NCBI GenBank assembly: GCA_964304625.1
Contig: OZ199838.1
Location: 14,694,001 to 14,758,000 of the forward strand
Direction of reading: 5' to 3'
Source of the DNA: Kudoa neothunni
Taxonomy: Eukaryota; Cnidaria
DNA: 64,000 bases
Part shown: positions 51,066 through 63,717 of the stretch, in pieces
How the letters are laid out: the number at the start of each line of letters is the position of its first letter
Position numbering within the stretch: the stretch's first letter is position 1
Translations under genes and position numbers: made by a program
Notes under the pieces: model-generated
Database searches by the model: none
Seen by the model: only the letters and a program-made list of their open reading frames with translations
What the model was told of the DNA's origin: nothing

Positions 51066-52526
51066 ACCACTTTGCTAACCTCGAAGGTGTGCGATTCGCA
51101 ACGATATTTAAATTTAAGTTTCCGTTGAGTTTCCGATTTGCGAAAATTGAGTTTAGTATGTGTCATTGATGTTTATAAATTGCTGAATAAGTTGCATTTA
51201 ATTAAAAATAAGATGTTATTGCTGGTTGGTGTGGTTACGACTCAATAAGTAACCGCGTGGAAACATTCAACTATCCGATGATTTAAGCGGGATTTCGAAA
51301 TATATTAAGATTAATCCTATTAATCATGCATTTAAAAACTAAGAAAGGTAATTAATATTACAAAATTAAATAATCGGAAATAAATTATGAATTGATGAAA
51401 ATATATTTGAGCTTATAGATTTAAATTATTAATCCGGTAAAGATTTATAATTCTTTCGTGAGACACTCTAAACCTACAAAATAACTAGACCAAACGTGTT
51501 TTCAATAAATAATTTTTGTTTAATTGTTATTTAACCTTGAATGTAGTAATTTTTTAATAGTTAAAGAGATAAAATTCATTGTATATACTTGTAGTAGGTA
51601 TACCATTGTTGATGGAAAGATAACTGTCATTGTTTTTAGATGTATAATTAATATTTCGAGAGATTCATGAGAAGTTGATTTAAATCTGTAAAAAATATTA
51701 TATTTTGAGATTTTAAATTTTAAAGAATTAATATAAGATTTCTTAATCAACTAGAATTAATTAAATAATGTTGGGCATTAGAAATTATCTGGGCTTGTTT
51801 ATTTACATAAAATATTTATTTACTAATATTACGGTAACTAATTATTCGTTATATATTTAATTTTGAAATTGTAAAAAATAATGAATATAATATTAATGAA
51901 TACTTAACTTGAGCATTAATAATGATAGATTACAAATAGTCGCGAAATCATTGCTCAAAATGTAACTTCTAGATGCTTCGTATAATTCATGAGTTCATGT
52001 TTAGACAGAATTATGAGTAAAAAGAACCATATTCATTAAATCAAATTAAACGAGGCGATAACTATAAATCATATTATGGATTAGATTGCAGGACCATTAT
52101 TCTGAGATGATTATGTTTATCTGTTGTAACTAAGTTACTCCTAGGATGACTGTGAAGTTACCTTCATGTATATGAGAAAAAATTTAATAAATATAAAACA
52201 GCAAATTAGAAATTCTAAAGTTGAAAGATGAAATATTTCAAAACATTGTGACATTTGATTCGAATTGGGAAAATGCTTTAGAGAAAAAACATCATATTAC
52301 ATCATATTAATGTATTTATGGTTATTTAAGAAAAGTGTGAGTTAATATTTTGATGGCTATTACTTCATGAGGCTAACAAATATCAATTTTGGTAGTAATG
52401 GAGATATACGAACTGTTTTATTTTAGGTTTTGTGAGTACGTCCTATGCGAAGAAAGATTGAAAGGCTGATTTTTGATTGTAGATTAACTTATATATTTAA
52501 TGGAATCGATATAATTGCAGTAATTA
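51066..52526. other. upstream of CYC1 and AT-rich DNA
   Basis: The first 50-100 bp is less AT-rich and probably holds the CYC1 leader and promoter. The rest shows nothing recognisable. Confidence 0.4.
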
Positions 52527-53369
52527 CAGTCGTGCCTCGATATTGCGTAATATCTTGGGGCGAGGGAAAAATTACGCAATATCGAAACATCTGCGAACGC
52601 ACAATAACTTCTAATTTAACATGATCTACAAAATAACTCATCTACTACATAATTTTTCGATTTATTTACTAATAAATTTTCGTACAACGTCTTTAACTTG
52701 ACGTACGGTAAATGATTTATTAGAACTCTTAAATGCATACGCTTTTGCGCAGATTTATAAGATTTTTTACTTGAAACGTTGTAATGATTTAGTCGTTGTG
52801 TATGAGATCAGGATCCTCACTCCAAAAAGAATATTTACTTTGATCATCTTAATTTAATTGTATAACTTCATTTTCTCAAAACAAAATAATATCATTACAC
52901 ATTATTATCTACACATATGAATATTAAAATTTTCCTATTAATTTATAATACTATTTCATTATCGTATTACTCTAAGGATTTATCTTTTTATTTTTTAATA
53001 AATATGAAATAACATAAATTATTTTTTCCTGAAAATAGGCGACTTATTAACGCAATTATTAATTTTTGACCTGTAAACACTCCCCGAGGCAATTTTTAAG
53101 TAATCAATAACGTCATATTTAAATATTCCTGGGTCTTCCTCTACGAATAACATATTTCTTAATAATATTTTTCTCTAATTGGCTTTTAAGCGATGAATTA
53201 TTCCCAGATCAATTGGTCGCATCACACAAGCAGTGTTTTTGAAAGATATAAAAGCTGGATGTTTTTGAAATAATCCATTGATTAAGGACGATATGAGCGA
53301 TGTTCTAGTAAAATTAAAATCTTTCTGTTACCTTTAATGAACCTCTAGTTCATATTTTATATGATCTGG

Positions 53370-53409
<40 letters not shown>

Positions 53410-54391
53410 GAAGATAATCACCTATTCATTCGATAATGAAATTAAATTGAAATTTCTTTAATTCCCGTAAAACAACTAGTTTTCCTAAAATTTTCTTAAT
53501 ACTTTTGAATGAAATTTTTATGAGGTCATCGAAGCAGTGACGAAAACCGTAACGCGCTCTTGAATCGTTTTACACCCTTACATTGTGTTAATTTTTAACA
53601 ATGGTCGTACAGTGTATCAGCTGTTCATAAAAATGAGCCGTCTCATCCAAATTTAATATGTATTCCGGATTGTATCTTGACAGAATCTCGGGAAAATTTC
53701 CCATCAGTTAATAAATATATTTACAATCAGCGTTCTCCTCCGTGCAATTCGAATTTTTCGGACCGTAACGCCTTCTGCAATTATTAAACTAACCCTCGCT
53801 CCCATTAAAATCTTTCATTCAAATATCTTTGACAATTATACACGATTACTCAATCATTAAAAAACTAGATAATAGTTTTTTTCTCGCATTCCAACCGCCC
53901 AATAGTAAAAATTATTTTAATACCTTTATATTTTCTGGGTTTAAATATTTTTCAAGATTTTGAAATGTTAGAGTCCATGGTTTTGTCTTGTTTAGAAAAA
54001 GTTCTAAAAAGATTTAAATAACCTAATTTAAATTATCGAACATTATTGAAGTTAATATAATTTGGTTAACCGAAACGTTTTACAGTATTATCATTAGCAC
54101 CACGTATAAACTTAAAAAATCATAATAATAAATTATTTTTATTATGTTCACTTTAGTTATTTGAGAACTTAAAATGCTTTTTATAATTCATCCATCAGAT
54201 TAAAACAAAAAATGAATTACGCAGTTGCGAGACACAAGGTTTTTCCTAATTTATTTGATATCGGCTTCTTAAAAACTTCTTTTTAATAATTATCCATTGA
54301 AGAATATTTAAAATGATTATTTCGTTTTGTTTAGTGAATTACAGCACATAATGCTAATAAAGTAGAATTACACAATATCGAGGCACAACTG
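52527..54391 (-). mobile_element. Tigger (pogo-type) element with both ends
   Basis: Terminal repeats CAGTCGTGCCTCGATATTGC and inverted CAGTTGTGCCTCGATATTGT are flanked by TA on both sides, 1865 bp. The minus strand carries transposase blocks LSRYNPEYILNLDETAHFYE (about 53690-53630, first catalytic Asp) and RPIDLGIIHRLKANYRK-like sequence (about 53225-53160; a stop replaces Tyr) followed by DVIDYLKIASG. Further stops and frame changes are present. A secondary inverted copy of the end lies just inside the left terminus (52540-52585). A TA microsatellite sits inside. Confidence 0.85.
53371..53403. repeat. (TA)n microsatellite
   Basis: About 15 uninterrupted TA units lie inside the Tigger copy. 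Confidence 0.9.
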
Positions 54392-54393
54392 TA

Positions 54394-56099
54394 TAATTAG
54401 GCACCAATGTACTGTTTTGAGAGAGATATTATGGATTCATCCGTATTAAAAAATTTTTTAATGTTTATTTATTTTTTTAAATTTAATAAAAAAAATTCGT
54501 TCCTTATTTAAGAATCTAGTGTTATTAGCGTAATTAAAAGGTGGGGTATAATAAACTTTTATTTCACATCTCAACAAATAAACAATAACCACGTGGTCAT
54601 ATTTCCGGAAATATTTTTAAATCTATAAAGAAAAATGACAGAGAAATGAGAGTTAATGAAATGAATAAAAATCCTAAATTTTGGGCTCATTTTATTTAGG
54701 AAATTATTATTGGCGCGGTTAATAATATTCAGGAGTCATTTAGTTTTGATTATATTTAATAATCCCCGGTCTACCGCTTCGTTTTTAGGTACTAGAAATA
54801 ATTTAATATAACTGATAATGGCTAAAAGGTGTTCCTAATTTATTTAGCGTTATTAGATATAAATATGCTTTAACAATATTTTAAACTGATAGTTTCACCA
54901 GTAACGAATTATTTAATTGCTTATTAATATCAAAAATATGTAAGACAAACAATAACAAATGTAACGACGCATGATTCATGATATATCCTAAGTTCTCAAT
55001 ATCATCGGGATTTTATATTTTAAATCTATTAGAACACCATAAATACATTTTGTTATAGAATTCAATATATCTCCAGCATGAATGATTGTATTTTTTAAAT
55101 TTCTCTCTGAGTCTTTAAATTTGTTACTTTCTTAGATTATTCGGTGTGACGTGGTCATCTTAGGGTCCAGGAAGTAATATGGTAGTATATTCACTCGTAA
55201 TTTTAATCAAATTAATTTAATAACGCCTTTTAGGTGATAAAGGGGCTGGTTAATTTTTCTGATTAAATACCAAAAAATCCATAAATTTTATTTGTTAATC
55301 GTCTAAATTATTTCTTAGGAAACCATTTCTAAGCAAGAATAACACTGTCTTTCATAGCTTTCGTGTATTTTGTGATATGTAAATTATATTTTACCTGTTA
55401 ATAGTTCACCTTATGTAATTAAAAGTACATCATCAATTCAATTATTTAAATAATCTCGCATTTCACTTTATAATAAATAATAAATATTTTCCATTCGTTC
55501 TATACTAAAAGGATTAAATTATTACATTTCTTACTAATAATTTTTTTTTAAATTTACTAACTCGGAATTAAGATAAAGTTTTTGTTGGTATGACTAAAAT
55601 GACGACAAGAATTATCTACTCGTTTTTATTTGGCTTTCCTAATCACAAAACTTGGCAACCGAAGAATCCGATTGATAATAAATTGAGTCATGAAATGTCA
55701 CCGAATAAGAGTTAAATATATTTTTTGCAATAAATTCGTTTTAATTCTTTTGAAACTTTTTTATTTTTGGCGTTAATTAATAATTTTTATAATCTATATA
55801 ATACATATGGAAAAATAATCTACGCTATAAATCGATCCTGAAACTTGAAATGATTTATAATATGTATATTACATTTATTTTATTCAAAAGCTAAGCTGAA
55901 CAAGTTTTTCAAATGTATTAACGAATACTCGTAACGCAATTTTCAAAACGGGTAGTATCTAAGTTTTATCTTACTAAAATCCACTTCGTCCAATATATTG
56001 AATCAATTCATAAAAGAATTTTATCTCAAATGTCAATAAACACTTAATCTCGTCCAAGTACCAATTTTTTTTAATTACCGAATTTCATTATTCAATATA
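54394..56099. other. AT-rich intergenic DNA
   Basis: Nothing is recognised. The immediate upstream part should carry the promoter of the Kunitz gene. Confidence 0.45.
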
Positions 56100-57709
56100 A
56101 TGTTTACGCTATTATTTTTACACACTTTCTTAACAATTGTTTCGCTCGGTAATGTTAAATTTTATAATTGTCATGATTTCGTAATAGAAAGAGCCTTAGA
56201 TTCATATGACTTGGACGTGGGCGAATCCCCTTCATGGATGGACGAAAAACAAAAAGCCGCAGCCGTAGTTGATAGGTGGTACGCGGACAAAAACTCTGCC
56301 AAATGCAAGCCATTCAAATATCTAGGTTCTCTTGGAAATTTTAACAACTTTGTTTCCGAAGCTGTTTGCAAATATCACTGTAAATATATTTCACCGTATA
56401 GTTTATTTATATGAAGTATAGTAATATTTACACCAGAAGAAAAATCGAACGCATGCCTGCAACCTATGTCACCAGGAATCTGTACGGTTTCGGAACAAAA
56501 CCAACAAGAACGATGGTATTATTCGAAAGAATCTGTTAAAGGTAGTGCTGAAAATTCATGCCATATGTTTAAATACACTGGGTGTGGTGGAAACGCTAAT
56601 AACTTTGCGACGGAAACTGAGTGCAAAAACGCTTGCCATAGTACTACAATTTTTCAAACGCGAAATTATTATTATTTCGATCGTAAATTTAAGATAAAGA
56701 AAATAGCCAAGTGACCGGCAATATATCGGAAGATGCGCTCACCAAAGTGCCAAATGAATTTGACTGCCTTTTTGCAGCAGAAGTAGACGACGACAGACCA
56801 AAAATGGGAATTGTTCTTCACAAAGATAAAAAAAGATGTGTTTATGCAGCGGTAGGAAGGGAATCCAAAAGAGGTCATTTTAAAGAACTTCCTACTTGTG
56901 TAAAAACATGCATAAGTATCAGGCTTTTTGTGATTTATTTAACTTTAATAGCTGAATATGTCGCTGCTTGCAACTCTACCGGCCCATTCCAATAACACCT
57001 GACGTCACTGTGGAATCCGAAGACGGTCTAAATGAATACTTTTATTTTGATAAAAATAAACAAGCTTGTTTACGATTTATTTCTCAAGCTCCTAGAGATC
57101 CAATTAGAGTAGACGATGGCCAAGAGAATATCTTTAGTTCAGTAGAACTATGTGCAAGTTTTTGTCCCGCAAGTATTTCATGATACTTACATTTCCTCAT
57201 ATTTTTTAAAAAACTCAGCTAGTCATCTTGATGATATTAAAGCTGTAAAAGCCTGTGAACAAAAAGAAGTAGGAGTGGCAGCAGACGGTGATAAATACAA
57301 ATTACCTAGATATCATTATACAGCAACTGGAGAAAATGAAGGAAATTGTGTTGAATTCAAATTTAATGGAAAAGTTATGAACCTGAATAACTTTAAAGAC
57401 AAGACTGCCTGTGAAAATATATGCAAAACACCTCTAACATCTGCTTCTGCCATTTCTGTTGTTCCCAGTGCATCTAATGGTGCTGTGGTTAATCCTGACA
57501 ATGGTGATAATCTTCAAGGAACAACACAAGAAGGAAGTATACAAGTTCTCACTAGCGATGTTTCTAGAGAAACAAGTGGTAAGCAAGGTGATGCTACGTC
57601 TGGTGTCACTAGGGATAATCCTCCAATTACTGACCAAGAGGGACTTAATCAAAATCAAAGTGGTGGTGGGGCAGCAAGTGAAGTCAATGGGAAAAGTGTT
57701 GGTTCTTAG
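56100..57709 (+). CDS. secreted protein with five Kunitz/BPTI-like domains
   Basis: The gene begins with a signal peptide (MFTLLFLHTFLTIVSLG). Five Kunitz-type units follow, apparently one or two exons each: 56166-56385 (GSLGNFNNF), 56440-56640 (CGGNANNFATETEC), 56755-56915, 56965-57175 and 57245-57440 (NLNNFKDKTACENIC). A Ser/Thr/Gly/Gln-rich tail leads to TAG at 57707-57709. Only unit 2 has all six cysteines. The others keep the pairs equivalent to 5-55 and 30-51 but lack those equivalent to 14-38, which brace the inhibitory loop in BPTI. Unit 2 has Thr after the second Cys, the P1 position, so trypsin-type inhibition is not predicted. Exact splice sites between units 1-4 are uncertain. It is likely extracellular; target proteases, if any, are unknown. 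Confidence 0.85.
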
Positions 57710-60283
57710 GGTTATGGAGATAATCTTTACGTAATTGGTTTATCTTTATGTGAAAAATTGAATAAATTATCTCGAAACACTTCAAAGAATTTATATATCT
57801 AACAAACTAAAGAAAATATTCCATTAATAATAATGTGGTTAATTTTTTTACTGCATTTTTTTGCGTTAATTCATTTTGTTTCAATAAACGGATATTAATC
57901 CTCCGAGCCCAATAGAACTTGTCAGTTTGCACCGCAAACAAAATTGTAGTGCATTTTTCTCAAAAGTTCGAAATCCAACTAAGTTGAAACCTTTAATGTT
58001 GATCTATTATATATTAATGTATTCCGATTGTGTGTTAAAATATTTATTAATAATTTCAATAAATTTTTACATTTAGAACACCTTCCCGGTAAAAAGGAGT
58101 CAATTATGACCCCTTATTTTTTAATATTTGAAAGAGTTTGAAATGCTATCTTCTTTTTTAAAATGGAAGTAAAATTGGATATTAAAAACTTCTCAAATTT
58201 AATTAGCGATTCTTACATACACGTACTAGAACAGAGAAATCTTTCTTTGCTATGGCGAATATAGATTTTATGAAATATTGATAGCATTGACACTAATAAC
58301 GGTTACATGCCAGATCCTTGTATCTGAAGGAATATAAATATTATTATTATAAAAATAATACAGAACTTATTGATTATGATGATTTACATAATGGTAATTG
58401 TAAAAATGAGTGTAGTTTTGACTAGACCAAAAAAATAGACACCTAATGAAAATATGATTAATTTTCGTCATGGCGTACGTGTCACGGTACATTAAGACTT
58501 AAAGATGAATTCCATTTCTTCGGCTGTTTTTTCATTGTATTTCTACTTCCAATATATTTAATGTTAATATAACACATTTTACTCTGATTTTGATGTTAAA
58601 TATATTAATATAATATCGACTATTTTAAGCAAAGTTATATAAATTCACAATTAGAGAGTATTCCTAAAATAATATTTTATCCTTTTGAATAATAAAATGA
58701 TGAATATTTGAAATGTGGTGAGAATTGTGAATTATTGATTTTTTTCTAGAATAGACTATTTTAAAATATTTATTTCGATTTATTTTTAGCCGGTTCTTCA
58801 AAATAACAAATTATAATATATATTAGAAAATATAATACCCCTTTTTGATTCTATCTTAGCTAACAATATTATATATATATGTGAAAGTAGGTGAATGAAG
58901 CCTTAAGTTGGTATTGTGCACTTGCATGATTGCTTCCAAAATAATTTAACGCGCAATTAATGATAAAGTTGTTTTGCTTTACATTTTAGATTTCTAAAAG
59001 AGATAGAAAAATTCTTTCTTATTAAAAAAGTTACATAAAACCGTGTGGCCCAAATAAATTTTATTTCACTCGGAAAATGTCCTATTTGGATGTACTTTGA
59101 ATGTTCAGGAAAATATTTAACCTTAGAAGGAATGAAATTTGAATCGAAAAATATTTTTCACCTAGAGACGTAATGGTTGAACAACTTTAACTAATTTTAT
59201 AGGTAAAATTTTGAATGATATGCCCATAATCAGATTTTACAGATTATCACAATTTTGTTTATGATTTATAAATAAATTCTTGACTGAGACAAAAAAAATT
59301 AGGGCTTAACTTATAACAAACAATATCTAATCAGACGTAAATATTTTCTCAGCCTAGATGAAAAATTTAAATATTTTGTATGTTAATTGTTTTTGATTTA
59401 AAGATATAATGTACCAACAAATTAGGCAGTAAATAAGGAATAATTAAAGTGGCAGAGCACATAAACGATTTCATCCGAATGTTGAAATCTTGAAAAAATA
59501 TTCCCTTTTATTTTAAAATAATATATTTTAACCCAACCATTTTAATATTCCAATTTTACAAATAGATAATTTCGAATGTAATTTTCTTTGTTGAGTAGGC
59601 TTTTTTGTATTGGCTTTATTTTAGTACCAACCTTCATCTTTTTTAATTTCAACTCAACATCTTATTTGACAAAAATCAAAATGAAGATATTTAGTAATTC
59701 CTTCTATTTGAGATCAGCTTTATTTCGTCATTTTTATTTTAATAACGTAAAATTAAATAATTTTCCATTAACTATATTTATTATTATAAAATAATTTAAA
59801 AATTCCATCTTTGATTATTTTTAAAATTTTTTAAATCAATTAAAAGTATGATCATTTAGACACTTATTTTTAATTCACATCGAAATATTATTCTTTGTGT
59901 TATTTTTAGTATACTTCGTATCAAACTTGTATATATGAATAAGAGGATAACTTTGAAATAGGATTTTTATTATTATATAAATTATGGTGTACTTTTAAAT
60001 TCATTTTAGATTATCTCCATAAATAAATACATTATATATTAGATTATAATATGAATACGCTCGCTGAATTCAATTGTAGCTTTAGTTTCATATGTATTTA
60101 TTTAATAACTTTCAGTCTAAGATTAAAATGTTTTAAAAATATATATTTATAAAGTATTTGAGAGTATATTACAACAATAAAGTAGTAACTATGGTTCAAC
60201 AACAAATGGCCTTATCGATTGTTTTGATCTCTTGGATATCAATTATTATTGTTGTTTACCTATCAGAAATTTCTTAGTACGAA
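57710..60283. other. AT-rich intergenic DNA
   Basis: No gene, paired repeat or transposon remnant is recognised in this stretch. A plus-strand frame at 59588-59794 is hydrophobic and AT-driven. A frame starting at 60191 is also hydrophobic but ends before the xylosyltransferase start. Confidence 0.5.
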
Positions 60284-62570
60284 ATGAGAGGTTTCATTTT
60301 TGGATTTCTCATAGTTTTCCATATGATAAAATATATAAATTGGTACCGTTTGGATGCAGGTGATCTAAAAAAAAGTATTTAATTCTGCAGGCACTCTGTT
60401 GACAATATCATTCATAGATACGAAAAATTATAATGTAATAAAGGGATTGTTCAAAACTCCTCCCATAAATCCCACCATCCGAATTATATTCTTTATTTGC
60501 ATTCATGAAGACAAATATTTTCAAGTGTTGAGATTAATAAGAAGTATTTATTCAAAAGAACATATTTATCTGTTGCATGTCGACAAGGTAATGTTAAATA
60601 TATGGAAAAGTGAATAAAATATGATTTACATAAAAAGAAAGCTAAAAATATATATGAGATTTTAAATGATATGATGAGTGATTTCCCAAATATAAAATTA
60701 ACACCAGAACGACATGATGTTTTATGGGGAGGTTTTTCGTATTTAGAGGCCATCCTAAATGGGATGAAAAACGCTTACAACTTTAGCTTTGATTATTTCA
60801 TAAACCTTAGTGCAGATGACTACCCAATAAAGTAATTTTTTAAATTATGATATATTGCCTATATATTTTGAAGGCCAGTTAGTTATTTGGCTCGGTATTT
60901 AACCAAATATGAAGGATATAATTTCTTGTATTTCGCCAAAAACATTACTCAGTAGTCAATATTTACGACTGCATCTTATGTAATTTAGCATTGCATGATC
61001 TAGATTTATAAAACAACAAGGTTTGGAATTTATTTTTCAAAAGTATGATGGTCGATTGAAGCGTCTTGATCATCGAAACACTTCGAAATTATTACCGCCC
61101 AACTATATTCAAGGAGGAAGTGATTGGTTCACATTGCACGTTAGATTTGTCAAATACATCGTCAGAAATTTAAACAGCAAATGGATGAAAAATTACCTTG
61201 AGTTTTACAAAACAACAATCCATCCATCTGAGGTAACTTTAAAAGAATATTATCGCTGGAAAATTATATTTTGTCTTATTCTAACCTCCTTTTTATATAA
61301 TTCGTATTTTTAACGTTGTAAAATTTATTAACAGAAAAAAGGGAACATGAATTTAATTAATAATCTAAATGTTTATTTACTATTTTTTTAAAATAATCTT
61401 TAAAAAATACACAGAGAATGATAGTTTTATATTATAAGGAATTAATTGAATAAATCTAATTTTTTATTCATTAAATATTATAAGAAACATTAAATTCCTG
61501 GTTTTTCAAAATCTTTTAATTAAACGCATTTATAAAATTCTAAATTTAAATTTAGAGTTTTTTTCACACAATAATTTATCAAAGTCCTTACAAAAACTTA
61601 ACTTATAATAAATCCCTTCGCCTCATCAGTATGGTCCCAGAAAAAAGCTGCGGTTGTCATTATAAGCATGTTGATTGGTGTGGTTGCTCTCCTGTGACCA
61701 TCACCTCAAAGCACATTCCAATTTTGAACGTATATTCCATGTTCTAATATTAAATTTATATCTTTTTTAGTATTCGAAGGATACAGAGTTTTTTGCCAGA
61801 AAATTTCAAAGATTTCACGACCAAGACGTTTTGTGCTGGATAGACAAGAATCTCCTGAAATTAAAAATTCTACAACCAAATTACTATCATCAAAATATAG
61901 AATATGTTCAAAATTCCGAATACTCCTTTGAAAATTTAAAAAATTTGATTGATTATCATCTTAGGATGAACAAGATCGAACATAAATACCACAATCTAAC
62001 AATTTATATTTATCTTAAAAACAATCGATACAATGGTTTTGTAGCATCGGTTACTATTCCAGTTGAAAATGAACTTAACTCAGTTATGGAATTTCTTCTA
62101 CGTCTATCCACAAAGTCATTCTATAGATCAAATGGTTCTATAAAACAAATTCAAGTAATTAACTATTTGTAAGTAATTTTTATCTTTTAAAGTTTAGGGC
62201 TAAAAAGAAAAATGACGAAAAGGGTAATCTCTTTGACTATTTCCCGTTCTGCTTTCTAAAAAACAATAACCACGACGATACCTACTTGTTTGTGTACCCA
62301 CTAGAAACATTATCAGCTAAAGATATTATCTATTTCGACTTTTTCCTAATTTACAAAGGAAATCAGACAAACATCAATGATTACGTTATAAGCGACATAG
62401 TAAATAATATTTCACCGGTATGGATTGTCAGGCTGGATCCTAAATTAATATTTCCAAAATTTGGATTATGGATGCTGATGATTACTAATTCATCAAATAA
62501 CGCGGAAATTGAATCTTTATATCCATTTCATATTTTACCTGAAAATTATATTCACTTAACGGAAAGGTAA
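60284..62570 (+). CDS. XYLT: peptide O-xylosyltransferase (GT14)
   Basis: This Golgi enzyme adds xylose from UDP-xylose to serine of proteoglycan cores, starting glycosaminoglycan chains. Eight exons (60284-60359, 60391-60587, 60638-60831, 60874-60951, 61004-61232, 61556-61729, 61771-62168, 62198-62570) give 1719 nt, 572 aa. A type II signal anchor (MRGFIFGFLIVFHMIKY) is followed by the GT14 domain: HIYLLHVDK, HDVLWGGFSYLEA, FINLSADDYPIK, IQGGSDWFTLH, SFFHTIIYQSP, and the family signature CHYKHVDWCGCSP. The XylT C-terminal domain (YFPFCFL..., PVWIVRLDP) ends at TAA. The stem region is shorter than in vertebrates. All joins keep phase. Two introns are only 31 and 29 bp. Vertebrate XYLT1/2 are not distinguished. 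Confidence 0.93.
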
Positions 62571-63717
62571 TATGTGATGTAAAACTGTTGATTCGAATAA
62601 TCTTAATAATATATCTAAGTAAAATGTTACGAAGTTATAGTTGCATTAAATTAATCTCCTTATTTAAGTGTAATCTTAAGATAGGACATATATAGAAATA
62701 TATTCAAAAAATTAGTTTTTGCGTTGAATATTTTGGTTAGTTTTGAACTTATAATTATATATATGCCGGGTGATGTTAGATTTTAAATAACTAAACCTCA
62801 ATTTTTTGAGTCACAATTTAAGCAGCTTTTTTAGTATTTATATCTCTATTTTCTGTAAAAATATTGCTATTTGTGATTATAAGATCAAAATTATTATAAA
62901 CTTTTTAGTTTAGTATTGAATTTATAATTTGAAACAAATGATTATTTCCATTGGTTTATCTTCAATAGAGCATAAACTACCGAAGATAATGAGTTTATAC
63001 CATGATTTTAAAAAATTATTATTTATAACTATTCCGTCAAAAATTTTCAATAAATAAAATAATATTTCAATTAAAAAGTTTTATTTTGTTTTTAATATAT
63101 AAATATATGAATGCCACGAGTTCACCCATCCCATTAAAAAAATCAATCGTAATAATTTCCCTTCATGTTATTCAATTATCTTGCATTTTTAAATTAAAGA
63201 ATGACAGAGCTTTATTGGCTTAATAATTTACAGAAGATCTTGGAAAATATAAAAGTTAATTAAAAATTAATCTTAGAATAATCGGATTTAATTAAACAAT
63301 AATTCGTTATCTATTACGTCCCTCATTCGAAAATTAATTATACTCTCAAATTGCATGTATATCTATTAATTTTATTCTTAAAACTTCTTTAACAATTTAA
63401 TTTAAATTCCAATAAAAAAACAATTTTTATATTAATTTAAATAATAAAATTTTAAAAATAAAGATTTCAATAAGTCACTCAATGGAATTGATAAAATTCT
63501 AATTTTTTATAATAAAAGCAACCAAATAAATAAATTTCGCAATCGAAAAATGTTTAGTGCTTATTACATACAAGATATTTTAGAATAAATCGGACACTCT
63601 ATGTAAGCAAAAGGATTTGTTTTTAATCAGGTTAATATTATTTATTTTTAATTTTTTATGATTAATTAGTTTTATAAAATTATAATATAGTTTTGTTAAT
63701 ACATTACTAAGGCATAA
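62571..63717. other. AT-rich intergenic DNA
   Basis: Possible polyadenylation words occur soon after the XYLT stop. Nothing else is recognised. Confidence 0.5.

Noticed and set aside
60191-60277. Upstream ATG frame (MVQQQMALSIVLISW...) as the xylosyltransferase start
   Set aside because: It ends at a stop before the gene and the only nearby donor would join into a stop codon. The ATG at 60284 joins in phase and also gives a signal anchor.
60588-60611. 24-bp intron in XYLT ending at AAAAG/TGA
   Set aside because: It would leave a TGA in frame. The acceptor at 60637 gives a 50-bp intron and keeps the frame.
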